Below, piece after piece: positions 1 to 6,294 of a DNA stretch of 14,259 bases. The stretch is from JBGPYB01 sp041493035 (GTDB lineage: Bacteria; Acidobacteriota; Vicinamibacteria; Fen-336). The stretch spans positions 1 through 14,259 of the forward strand of contig JBGPYB010000122.1 of the NCBI GenBank assembly GCA_041493035.1. The letters are read 5' to 3'. The translations under genes were made by a program, and so were the position numbers. The notes under the pieces are model-generated. The model was not told the origin of the DNA and searched no databases. It saw only the letters and a list, made by a program, of their open reading frames with translations. Positions within the stretch are counted from its first letter, which is position 1, and the number at the start of each line of letters is the position of its first letter.

Positions 1-49
1 GCAGCCCCTTTCGCGGGCCGGGGCGTTCCTTCCACGGCGGGTTTGGAAA

Positions 50-274
50 ATGAGCGAGGTCCGGCGGCGCTACACGTGCCCCGTTTGTCAGCTGAGATTC
101 GTGGTCGCCTTCGACGAGGCGGACCCGCCTGAGCACCCCTCGGTCCGCATCGACTGCCCGCGAACGGCCGACGGCCACGCGCGGCAGGCCGACCGGCAAG
201 GGCCCGCCTGTCAGGGTCACATCGAGACCCACGATCTACCGGCCAGGTATCGGGTCCTGCCCGCCGAGGGCTAG
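50..274 (+). CDS. Small Cys-containing protein, possible zinc ribbon
   Basis: I do not recognise this 74-residue protein as a named family. It starts at an ATG with only a weak purine stretch (tttggaaa) upstream and no strong Shine-Dalgarno sequence. A CPVC pair lies at residues 10-13 (TYTCPVCQLRF) and single cysteines at about 36 (IDCP) and 54 (PACQGH). The CxxC knuckle followed by two more cysteines resembles a small zinc-ribbon metal-binding protein, but the second pair is not a clean CxxC, so zinc binding is inferred. There is no signal peptide or membrane segment, so it would be cytoplasmic. No gene partner is visible, and the following 500 bases are empty. It could be the end of an operon that starts outside the window, or a chance frame. 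Confidence 0.5.
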   Translation: MSEVRRRYTCPVCQLRFVVAFDEADPPEHPSVRIDCPRTADGHARQADRQGPACQGHIETHDLPARYRVLPAEG

Positions 275-721
275 GACTCGTCACATGCTGGCCCGGGAAG
301 GCCCCGAATTGCGCGACGCCACCAGTCCGCCCGGGTTGGGCATCGCCGGGCCCGTCAGCCCCCACGTCCACCCCGGCGGCGATCGTCGCTCCTGGAGGCG
401 CCTAGGCGAAAGAAGGGCGAAAGTCTCCTGCCCCCCCTACCTACCCCAACTTCTCGGTAACCCCAGCGAAGAGGGAAGGCGTCGCCCACGACGGCCGAGA
501 CAAACGTCGCGTCCTCTGGTTACCCGGGACCGTCAGCTTTCCTGACACCCTCGGGGCCTGCTTGCAAGCCCCTCGCTGACAACGATTTCACCGCCAGTGC
601 CCTGCACTCTGGAACGAGCGGGCGTCGACTTGCCTTACACCCTGAGCACTCATGGGCGTCGCGAGCCCGCGTCCACAAAGCGCTCTCAGCTCAGGCGGTT
701 AGCCTTCGCACGCTGGTGGAG
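275..721. other. Intergenic stretch upstream of the PEP-CTERM pair
   Basis: I see no convincing gene on either strand here; the open frames have no family features. Two small inverted repeats are visible. GTCAG at 532-536 pairs with CTGAC at 542-546 around a 5-base loop. GGTAACC at 456-462 has its reverse complement GGTTACC at 518-524. Because a sigma-54-type promoter follows at 722-736, this is where activator (enhancer-binding protein) sites would be expected. Neither repeat can be tied to a known operator by eye. Confidence 0.4.
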
Positions 722-736
722 GGCACGCCCTTTGCT
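722..736 (+). promoter_or_regulatory. Sigma-54 (-24/-12) promoter
   Basis: The sequence GGCACG-N4-TTGCT matches the RpoN consensus TGGCACG-N4-TTGC(A/T) at every conserved position except the T before the GG. The invariant GG (722-723) and GC (734-735) are separated by exactly 10 bases. Transcription would start near 747, about 15 bases before a purine-rich AAGGAAAGG (762-770) that could be the ribosome binding site of the first PEP-CTERM gene. PEP-CTERM systems are known in other bacteria to be controlled by the PrsK/PrsR two-component pair acting with sigma-54, so the placement fits. No regulator gene of that type is in the window. Confidence 0.65.
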
Positions 737-825
737 GGTGGAAGCTGTACCCTCCCGCACAAAGGAAAGGGCGGTCCTGCCTGCAACCTCAGAAGACCCC
801 GCGTGCGATCCGGAGCTTTGTACCG

Positions 826-1497
826 TTGGTGGCTGCAGCGCTCGCCTTTGGCCTAGCGACCCGCGCCGACGCCGGAAGCATCACCTACACGTTCACCGGG
901 ACGTTCGACGGGACGTACACCAGTGGCCCGGCAATTCCTTCCGGGTTTGCGTTCGGTGACCCCGTTACCTATACCCTAGAGTTCGACTTGGCAGCCGCCG
1001 GCTACTACACGGTAGGGGGGAGCACCATTGCCCTGCCTGACACCCCCAGTTACGATTACTTCTACGTCAAGTTTCTGTCCGGAAGCCCGCTTCTGCCGCC
1101 GCTAGGCGGCTCGCGGATCACGCTCAATGCTGGATTCAACCAGCACTGCCCTTCCTGCCCCTTTTCCGAGGGACTCATTGACGGCAGCCCCGACGCGAAC
1201 AGCTGGGATCATGAGGTCTTCATCTACAGCTACGCCAATTCGGACACGACATCGACCGATGTCCAGAATTGGCAGGTGGGCCAGTCGTTCGTCGGGAACG
1301 ACTTCGTTGAGGATGGGGCGAGCAACGTGTATTCCGCTGGGTCTAGTCTGATCCTCAGCTCCATCTCCACGGTGCCCGAGCCCGGAACGCTCACTCTTCT
1401 TGGGGCCGGACTTGTCGGCCTTGCCGGACGGCGACGGAAGCTTCGCCAATCGCCGAATGGTGCCCTTCCAACTGAAGTCAGGAGTGCGGGATGCTGA
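826..1497 (+). CDS. PEP-CTERM sorting domain exported protein (first of tandem pair)
   Basis: A secreted protein of about 223 residues. It has a hydrophobic signal segment (LVAAALAFGLATRADA), a Gly/Ser/Thr/aromatic-rich beta-type body, and a C-terminal PEP-CTERM signal: VPEPG at residues 183-187, a hydrophobic stretch, then the basic cluster RRRKLR. PEP-CTERM proteins are exported by Sec, cleaved and sorted by an exosortase (EpsH/XrtA type) and usually associate with exopolysaccharide at the cell surface; no exosortase is in this window. The TTG at 826 is the first conventional start, but it drops the charged n-region: codons just upstream in frame read KTPRAIRSFVP. Translation may therefore begin at a CTG at 781, 10 bases after AAGGAAAGG. 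A 15-residue tail after the basic cluster is longer than usual. The body has no catalytic motif; its function is unknown. Confidence 0.85.
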   Translation: MVAAALAFGLATRADAGSITYTFTGTFDGTYTSGPAIPSGFAFGDPVTYTLEFDLAAAGYYTVGGSTIALPDTPSYDYFYVKFLSGSPLLPPLGGSRITLNAGFNQHCPSCPFSEGLIDGSPDANSWDHEVFIYSYANSDTTSTDVQNWQVGQSFVGNDFVEDGASNVYSAGSSLILSSISTVPEPGTLTLLGAGLVGLAGRRRKLRQSPNGALPTEVRSAGC

Positions 1498-1572
1498 TTC
1501 CCGATAGGGCTAGCCGAGAAGGGTCGCACTAACGACAGAAGCCACCGTCGCAGTTCGAACACGGATCTGCGC

Positions 1573-2222
1573 GTGCGTCGGTTGCTTCTCATCGCCATGG
1601 CGCTTGTCGGCGTCTCGACAGTCGCCCAAGCAACTCCCACCTATTACAGCTTCTCGGGGACGGTCTCCAGCCTCCACCCGCCCGGGATCGATGGCCTACC
1701 GCCACTGTACGCCCCGGTCCAGTACACGTTCCTCGTCGATCTGAGCCTTCCGGGCACTGAGACCTTCCAGGGCATTGTCTATCCCAAGTGCTGCGATCAC
1801 CCGGGCGACTACCACTATTTCTATGCTGATCTCGTATCGGGGAGCCCTCTCGTTCCCGCAACCTGGACTCACCTCTACGACCCGTTCGCCTTCAACTATG
1901 GCTACGATGGAACCACGACGGGCACCAACGCTCCGACTGGGTTTGGGTATCTGTTTGGGACCGCGGGTAGCGTCTATATCAGCTACGTCTATGTGCAGCG
2001 CCCCTCGCCAGTCGAGACTTGGACCGTAGGCGATGCCTTCTATGGCCAGATCGGGGCCGAGAACCAGGGCATTGGCTTCGCGTACTTCCTCACTGACGGT
2101 CTAACGCTCGACTCGATTTCCCTGTCACCCCGTCCTCCGTTCCCGAGCCGGGGAGCCTTCTGCTGCTGGGCACGGGTCTGCTGGGCTTCAACCGTCTCGC
2201 GCGGCGGAAGGGACGGGCGTAA
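1573..2222 (+). pseudogene. PEP-CTERM exported protein with C-terminal frameshift (second of tandem pair)
   Basis: A paralogue of the preceding gene, 75 bases downstream and probably co-transcribed. The GTG start gives a good signal peptide (MRRLLLIAMALVGVSTVAQA). Shared features include a YYSFSGTV/ITYTFTGTF opening, the block HYFYADLVSGSPLVP against DYFYVKFLSGSPLLP, and WTVGDAFYG against WQVGQSFVG. In the starting frame the gene runs on past SISLSPRPPFPS and would end only at 2595 with unrelated sequence. One base back, the frame from 2139 reads VPEPGSLLLLGTGLLGFNRL followed by ARRKGRA and a TAA at 2220-2222, a perfect PEP-CTERM signal. One base has therefore been lost, most simply from the CCCC run at 2128-2131. 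This is either a real inactivation, phase variation or a homopolymer sequencing error. If the frame is restored the product is about 216 residues. Confidence 0.85.
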
Positions 2223-2229
2223 GGGACAA

Positions 2230-2253
2230 CCCGGTCCGCGCCTCCGAACCGGG
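2230..2253. terminator. Possible hairpin between convergent genes
   Basis: CCCGGT (2230-2235) pairs with ACCGGG (2248-2253) around a 12-base loop. It lies between the end of the PEP-CTERM pair and the end of the convergent small gene on the minus strand. There is no T-run on either side, so intrinsic termination is uncertain. Confidence 0.25.
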
Positions 2254-2282
2254 GCGCAGCCGAGGGGACTAGCCCAAGGGAC

Positions 2283-2441
2283 TTACTTCACCCCGATCAG
2301 CCGCAGCAGCACGCGACCGAGCTTCCTCTGTCTCCCTTGCTTCGTGAGCGGGACGCCGATCCGCCGCGACAGCCGCGCCTCGGCCTGTGAGATGCCCAGG
2401 GCGCGGCGCCATGAAAACGACAGGCCGGGCAAGAGCTTCAT
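2283..2441 (-). CDS. 52-residue basic small protein
   Basis: A short gene encoding MKLLPGLSFSWRRALGIS..., ending RKLGRVLLRLIGVK. A strong Shine-Dalgarno GGAGG (complement of 2449-2453) sits 7 bases before the ATG, which argues it is truly translated. About a quarter of the residues are Arg or Lys. The pattern LSFSWRRALGIS, then LSRRIGVPLTKQGRQRKLGR, looks like a family of small conserved proteins I have seen in diverse bacteria without an assigned function; I am recalling this, not matching it. There is no signal peptide or clear membrane segment. The high positive charge would suit nucleic-acid or membrane-surface binding, but that is speculation. It is convergent with the PEP-CTERM genes and lies just downstream of the transposase-like fragment on the same strand. 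Confidence 0.65.
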   Translation of the reverse strand: MKLLPGLSFSWRRALGISQAEARLSRRIGVPLTKQGRQRKLGRVLLRLIGVK

Positions 2442-2508
2442 CGGGGCGCCTCCGGGAGCCAGGATAGCATCGGGCGGCGCGGCCCGGCGCCGAAGACGGG
2501 CCCGAGCC

Positions 2509-2742
2509 CTACCCCAGCTTCTCGCGAAGCCACCCAGGGAAGGCCTCGCGCACGAACGCCGCGAGGACGTCGCTCTCGTCTATGTCGGCCCGTAGTTTCG
2601 CCCGAAGATCGAACCTCAACCCTCGGGCGGTGATCCCCAGAATCTTCGCTGCCCGCAGCCAGCTGTACTCCTTGTTCATCGCCCGCAGAAGCACTTCCTT
2701 GATCTGCATTGCCCGCTCCACAGCCAAGGGCGGAATGAGCAT
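2509..2742 (-). pseudogene. Transposase-like N-terminal HTH fragment
   Basis: A 77-residue frame with an excellent ribosome binding site (AGGAGG, complement of 2748-2753, 5 bases from the ATG). Residues 12-43 (MQIKEVLLRAMNKEYSWLRA, then AKILGITARGLR) form a helix-turn-helix like the N-terminal domain of IS transposases that begin with an assembly-type HTH. A full-length transposase would be several hundred residues with a DDE catalytic core. Here the frame leaves that pattern after about residue 43 (near 2613) and ends in an unrelated EAFPGWLREKLG tail. It reads away from the repeat-bearing IS-like end at 2793-2836, as a transposase would. I interpret it as a truncated IS remnant; a small free-standing HTH regulator is the alternative. 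Confidence 0.5.
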
Positions 2743-2792
2743 CGGCGCCTCCTACAGCGCCTTCTAACTCCCACCAACCCCCAGACAAAAAA

Positions 2793-2836
2793 GCGGACAT
2801 TTCACTTGCTCAAGAGAGCGGACAGATCATGTGCTC
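2793..2836. repeat. Two direct repeats, probable IS end
   Basis: Two 19-base units, GCGGACATTTCACTTGCTC (2793-2811) and GCGGACAGATCATGTGCTC (2818-2836), agree at 15 of 19 positions and are spaced 25 bases start to start. Iterated GCGGACA-type motifs next to a transposase start are typical of terminal transposase-binding sites of some insertion sequences. They lie upstream of the truncated transposase-like frame on the minus strand. No matching inverted copy is visible at the other side, which agrees with a deleted element. Confidence 0.5.
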
Positions 2837-2854
2837 TCTGCCGACCCGCGGCAC

Positions 2855-2876
2855 TTCCCTCGACGGACACAGGGAA
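2855..2876. promoter_or_regulatory. Inverted repeat in leader of the glycine-rich protein gene
   Basis: TTCCCT (2855-2860) and AGGGAA (2871-2876) are exact reverse complements around a 10-base spacer, 29 bases upstream of the ATG at 2906. They could form an operator or an mRNA hairpin. No assignable sigma-70 boxes are clear around them. Confidence 0.3.
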
Positions 2877-2905
2877 AGGGCGTACGTTGCATAGAGAGGT
2901 GCGCC

Positions 2906-3472
2906 ATGAAGACACGTCTGCACAAGACGACCTGGTCCTGTTTCGCCAGCGTCGTAGGCGCGATGTTCCTTCTGCCTGCCGCCGTGTGGCCAGAGGAGCG
3001 GCCCGGAACGAATCTTCCGGTGACCGTGGGAAGCAGGGTTCGCCTCGTGGCACCGAGCCTTCTCAAAGGGCGAATCGAGGGGCTGGTGATGGAGATGGAC
3101 GAGAAGTCCCTTCTGGTCAGCTCGGACGACCGCCTACCGGTAAAGGTGTTCCGCGAGGCCATTACCTGCCTCGAGGTAAGTACGGGCCGCCACCGCAAGA
3201 CACTCAAGGGGATGGTCATTGGCGGAAGCATCGGGGCGCTCTTGGGCATTAGCTTCAAGAGTGACAATTGCGACAATGCCGTTTCCATCTGCTCCGAGTC
3301 CCTTGGCGGGGCTATGGCCTTTGGCGCCGTTGGAGGAGCCGGCTGGGGTGCCATCATCGGTTCTCTGATCAAGCACGATACCTGGAATGAGGTGCCGATC
3401 GACCGAGTGCGGGTGAGCCTGATTCCAACCCGAGGACGCGGTGTAGCGCTGTCGCTGTCTGTGGCCCTCTGA
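2906..3472 (+). CDS. Exported glycine-zipper protein of unknown function
   Basis: I chose the ATG at 2906 because it gives a proper signal peptide (MKTRLHKTTWSCFASVVGAM, then FLLPAAVW) and has AGAGGT at suitable spacing; an upstream in-frame start at 2831 would lie inside the IS end repeat. The 188-residue product has three parts: the signal peptide; a small beta-rich segment at about residues 35-90 (GSRVRLVAP...LLVSSDDRLPVKVF...ITCLEVSTGRHRKT); and two glycine-rich hydrophobic stretches (MVIGGSIGALLGIS and GGAMAFGAVGGAGWGAIIGS) that look like glycine-zipper membrane segments, separated by a loop with two cysteines. Proteins with this layout are common in Acidobacteriota and Gemmatimonadota as envelope proteins without known function. 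It probably sits in or at a membrane. It is the only clearly intact gene in the decayed stretch around it. Confidence 0.75.
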   Translation: MKTRLHKTTWSCFASVVGAMFLLPAAVWPEERPGTNLPVTVGSRVRLVAPSLLKGRIEGLVMEMDEKSLLVSSDDRLPVKVFREAITCLEVSTGRHRKTLKGMVIGGSIGALLGISFKSDNCDNAVSICSESLGGAMAFGAVGGAGWGAIIGSLIKHDTWNEVPIDRVRVSLIPTRGRGVALSLSVAL

Positions 3473-3484
3473 GCGCACGCCTCC

Positions 3485-3691
3485 TCAAAGCTCGATCGAG
3501 CGGCTCCACCGCGTGCTGGGCACCTCCACGAGCCGCCACAGAAGATGCGCAGCCAGGAAGCTCGTGGCGTGGCCCACGACCGCCGCGGTCGTCGCCGAGG
3601 TCCCGAGCCGCGACGCGAATCTCGTGACGTGCTGGCCGGCGGGCCCGTGAATCAAATACAGGCCGTATGGGATCCGGCCCAGGTACTGAAC
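3485..3691 (-). pseudogene. C-terminal remnant of acyltransferase 3 (OafA/YrhL-like) membrane protein
   Basis: Read on the minus strand, this stretch gives VQYLGRIPYGLYLIHGPAG, a hydrophobic helix (ATTAAVVGHATSFLAAHLLW), then RLVEVPSTRWSRSIEL and a TGA. The motif YLGRI-S/P-Y-G-LYL-I/W-H and the ending (F/L)VE.P are the last part of the acyltransferase 3 family, multi-spanning enzymes of about 350-400 residues that O-acylate surface sugars. Only about 68 recognisable residues remain. The frame stays open to an in-frame stop at 3779-3781 with no convincing start and no trace of the N-terminal His/Arg motifs. It is therefore a decayed gene fragment, and it accounts for the gap between the neighbouring genes. 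Confidence 0.65.
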
Positions 3692-3779
3692 AGTCGCGCG
3701 GCTCGCATTGCACCTCCATTGCAGAGACGACGGGCGCCTCCGGGGGGCTGAGGCGGGCTCACTCGCTGTGACCTGGCGC

Positions 3780-3785
3780 TATAAT
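3780..3785 (+). promoter_or_regulatory. Possible -10 box of the antitoxin gene
   Basis: A perfect TATAAT lies 17 bases before the ATG at 3803, unusual in such GC-rich DNA. The expected -35 position (about 3757-3762) has only a poor match. A start near 3792 would give a very short leader. Confidence 0.4.
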
Positions 3786-3802
3786 CACCTTCGGACAGGC
3801 TG

Positions 3803-4063
3803 ATGAAGGTTGCCCTCGATATCCCGGAAGAGATCGCACGGCGTCTGCATGATCGGTGGGCAGACCTGCCAAAGCAGGCTCTCGAAGCGCTGGCCATCCA
3901 GGCCTACCGCTCCGAGGTCTTGACGTCCGCGGAAGTCGGTTCGCTGCTTGGGCTCGCCTCGAGATGGGAGGTGGAAGACCTCCTCGCTCGATCCGGCGTC
4001 CCCCTGCCCTACTCCGAGGCGGACTTCACCGAGGATCTTCAAAGGCTCCGTGCGACGTCTTGA
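3803..4063 (+). CDS. UPF0175-family antitoxin
   Basis: An 86-residue protein with the layout of UPF0175 antitoxins. It has an N-terminal MKVALDIPEEIARRL strand-helix, then LEALAIQAYRSEVLTSAEVG, then the GSLLGLASRWEVEDLLARSG helix pair, and ends in the YSEADFTEDLQRLR segment. These proteins bind DNA through the middle helices and neutralise PIN-domain (DUF3368) toxins encoded directly downstream. The stop codon overlaps the start of the toxin reading frame (TTGA at 4060-4063), the usual translational coupling. The toxin is truncated here, so this antitoxin appears orphaned. It might still neutralise a related toxin elsewhere or act as a repressor. The ribosome binding site is weak. Confidence 0.8.
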   Translation: MKVALDIPEEIARRLHDRWADLPKQALEALAIQAYRSEVLTSAEVGSLLGLASRWEVEDLLARSGVPLPYSEADFTEDLQRLRATS

Positions 4064-4137
4064 AAGTCGTCTCCGACACTTCCCCTCTCAGCTATAGCGT
4101 TCTGATTGGCCAGCCCGACCTGTTCGGCAATCCCTAG
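4060..4137 (+). pseudogene. Truncated DUF3368/PIN-like toxin
   Basis: The frame begins at TTG overlapping the antitoxin stop and reads KVVSDTSPLSYSVLIGQPDL, then FGNP and a TAG. VVSDTSPL..L..IGQ.DLL is the N-terminal strand of DUF3368 PIN-like ribonuclease toxins; it includes the first catalytic Asp, here in SDTSP. Such toxins are normally about 150-160 residues, so over 80 percent is missing. The sequence after the stop does not resume the family pattern in any frame before the sulfatase-like gene ends at 4159. A deletion joined the toxin start to the end of the neighbouring operon. Confidence 0.7.
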
Positions 4138-4158
4138 CCAACATCGCGCGGCGCGGAT

Positions 4159-6294
4159 CTACGGTGAAGCACCACCGGCTCCGCGGCGTCGCCATTGACG
4201 GGCCGCCTCCGGCTCGCCGAGGAAGTCCAGCGTCTTCGCCGCCAGGAGTGCGGACGGTGTTCCCGGGCTGGCGTGGAACATCGCGTCCATGAGGCGATCG
4301 ACGTCGCCCTTCGGATGCCCGCCCACGGCGAGGACGATGGCCAGGCTCGCGTAGGCCTGCGGATCGTGCGGAAAGTCCCGGATCTCCCTCCTGAAGGCGT
4401 CTTGCGCCTCGTCGTTCCTCTTCAGGCGAGCGAGAGCGTCGCCCCTCAGGAACTCGAGGCCTCGAACGGGCTTCGCCGCCGAGCGCACCCGGATGGCCTC
4501 CGTCGACGAGAGGGCCTGCTCAAAGGCCCCACGGCGGATCTGGATCTCGGCGGAAACGAGATCGCGAGTGGTGTCGTCTTCGACGCTCCCCCGGACCAGG
4601 GTGGCCTCACGCTCGGCCTCGTCAAGCTGGGATCGGGCGAGGGCGACGCGAGCGAGGATCTCGTGGGCCCGCGCGGGGTCGGCCTCGAGGCCGAGGCGTG
4701 CGTGCGTTTCCGCCGCGTCGAGCCTCCCCAGCCGAACCTCGACCTGTCCAAGGGAGACCGCCACGAGAGGGGCCATCTGAGGAGAGACGTCCATGGCGGC
4801 ATGGAAGGCTTCTGCGGCCGGCTCGAGGCGCCCCAGGCGTGCCAGCGTGGTGCCGAGCTCCCACCTCGCGTCGAAGAGGCCCGGCTCCCGCGTCAGGAGC
4901 TTTCGGAGGGCCGCGATGGCCTCCTCGCTTCGGCCTTCCCGTACGAGGTGGAAGGCCGCCTTCATCTCCTCGTGCTCGCCGATGTGGTCTCGCGGATTGG
5001 CCCGGCCGTTGTCACGCGGCGCCGCTCCGCCGGCGAGATAGCCGAGGGCCTTCAGCTTCTCGCTGGCCTCGGGATCGATGGGCCCCGGCGAGTCGGGGCC
5101 GTTGCCGTATCTCTGCAGCTCCCGCTCCATGGAAGCGAGCGCAGCGGGCTTCTCGCGAGCGAGATCCCGGGTCTCTCGGGGATCGTCCCGAACACCGTAG
5201 ATCTCCGGCTTCGGACCATCGATCAAGTGATACTCGTCGTCGACCAGGGCTCGGAGCTCGCTCCACCCGAGATGGATCCGCGGATAGCAGGTCTCGCTGT
5301 AGATCCGGTGAGCGCGTCGACCTCCCGACGCCAGCAGCGAGCCCCCATCGAGACCGCTCGGAGCACGAAACCCGAGCGCTTCCGCCACCGTTGGAACGAC
5401 GTCGATGAGCGCCACCGCTCTGTCGACCCGTTTGCCGCCGTCTTGCGAGCGTGGAAGCTTGAGCAGCAGCGGAACGTGCAACGCCTCCCGGTACAGCAGG
5501 ATGCCATGCTCCTGCTCACCGTGGTCTCCGAGCCCCTCGCCGTGGTCCGAAACCAGCAGGATCAGTGACTTGTCGTAGAGGCTCTGGCTCTTGAGGGCCT
5601 CCAGAAGCGTCCCCACCGCGGCGTCGGCCATCGCAATGGCGCCGTCGTAGGGCGAGGGATAGCGGCTCCGGAACGGTTCCTTCGGCTCGTAAGGATAGTG
5701 GGGCTCGTAGAGATGAACGAAGAGGAAGCAGGGTTTCCCCCCAACCGAGCGGACCCAGTCGATCGCGCGGCGCACCGTCTCTTCGCCCGGCCGGCGCGCC
5801 AGGGCCGCCGCCTCCCCCGCCTGGGGAGACGGCATTTCGTCGTCGTAGAAGTCGAAGGACTGGCCAAGGCCGGTCGAAGCCCTGAGGACGTAGGCCGACA
5901 CCGCTGCGCCGGCAACGTATCCATGAGGGCGGAGGAGATCGCCCAGCGTCGGATGGGCGCGACCCTCGAACCGGTACCCGAGGTTGTCTCGAACCCCGTG
6001 TTCGGGCGGCACGAGTCCCGTGAGCAGCGAGAGGTGCGAAGGCAAGGTCAGCGGCACCTGGCTGTAGGCGTTGGAGTAGAGGATCCCGTCTCGCCTCAGC
6101 GCATCGATGTGGGGGGTCTCCACCTTGGCATATCCGTAGGCCGGCAGATGGTCGGCCCTGAGGGTGTCGATGGAGATCAGGACCAGCGGCGTCCCGGCGA
6201 CCGGCGAGGTCGGCCCCTGTCGTGGGTGGCAGCCCAGAGCGCCGAGCGGCGCGAGGACCGCGGCGGCGAGGAGGACGTCACCGGCTCGAGCCAC
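4159..6294 (-). CDS. Sulfatase-superfamily hydrolase fused to TPR repeats, probable lipoprotein (second of pair)
   Basis: This 711-residue protein has a signal segment ending in a lipobox-like GALGC (Cys22). A PF00884-type alkaline-phosphatase-superfamily domain follows at about 36-400, then a TPR array at about 435-700. Metal-site motifs are visible: SIDTLRADHLPAYG (Asp43), HLYEPH (His194, His199), SDHGEGLGDHGEQEHG (Asp250, His251, His263) and a Lys near 279. At the nucleophile position, where sulfatases have C/S-x-P-x-R, it reads TLPSH (Thr83 to His87). Formylglycine formation is therefore not expected, and a Thr nucleophile as in phospho-transferases of the superfamily is more likely. The GTG start has GGAGG (complement of 6301-6305) 6 bases away and lies inside the end of the upstream gene (17-base overlap), giving translational coupling. 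The product probably acts in the periplasm or at the outer membrane. Substrate unknown. Confidence 0.88.
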   Translation of the reverse strand: MARAGDVLLAAAVLAPLGALGCHPRQGPTSPVAGTPLVLISIDTLRADHLPAYGYAKVETPHIDALRRDGILYSNAYSQVPLTLPSHLSLLTGLVPPEHGVRDNLGYRFEGRAHPTLGDLLRPHGYVAGAAVSAYVLRASTGLGQSFDFYDDEMPSPQAGEAAALARRPGEETVRRAIDWVRSVGGKPCFLFVHLYEPHYPYEPKEPFRSRYPSPYDGAIAMADAAVGTLLEALKSQSLYDKSLILLVSDHGEGLGDHGEQEHGILLYREALHVPLLLKLPRSQDGGKRVDRAVALIDVVPTVAEALGFRAPSGLDGGSLLASGGRRAHRIYSETCYPRIHLGWSELRALVDDEYHLIDGPKPEIYGVRDDPRETRDLAREKPAALASMERELQRYGNGPDSPGPIDPEASEKLKALGYLAGGAAPRDNGRANPRDHIGEHEEMKAAFHLVREGRSEEAIAALRKLLTREPGLFDARWELGTTLARLGRLEPAAEAFHAAMDVSPQMAPLVAVSLGQVEVRLGRLDAAETHARLGLEADPARAHEILARVALARSQLDEAEREATLVRGSVEDDTTRDLVSAEIQIRRGAFEQALSSTEAIRVRSAAKPVRGLEFLRGDALARLKRNDEAQDAFRREIRDFPHDPQAYASLAIVLAVGGHPKGDVDRLMDAMFHASPGTPSALLAAKTLDFLGEPEAARQWRRRGAGGASP

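Noticed and set aside
285..959. Plus-strand open frames at 285-545 and 597-959 as genes
   Set aside because: They lack ribosome binding sites and family features; the second overlaps the PEP-CTERM gene and the sigma-54 promoter.
2128..2141. Programmed -1 frameshift in the second PEP-CTERM gene
   Set aside because: CCCC followed by GTCC is not a standard X-XXY-YYZ slippery site, and no downstream stimulator structure is evident; a lost base is simpler.
2223..2595. Continuation of the second PEP-CTERM reading frame to 2595
   Set aside because: Past 2139 the product is low-complexity Arg/Pro sequence running over a minus-strand gene; the true C-terminus is in the shifted frame and ends at 2222.
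3490..3501. 12-base palindrome GCTCGATCGAGC as an operator or terminator
   Set aside because: It falls in the last codons of the acyltransferase remnant (SIEL) and is easily made by GATC-centred coding sequence; no flanking regulatory context.
4195..5568. Plus-strand open frame of 457 codons opposite the second sulfatase-like gene
   Set aside because: It is the complement-strand shadow of the TPR and catalytic domains and has no recognisable domain or ribosome binding site.
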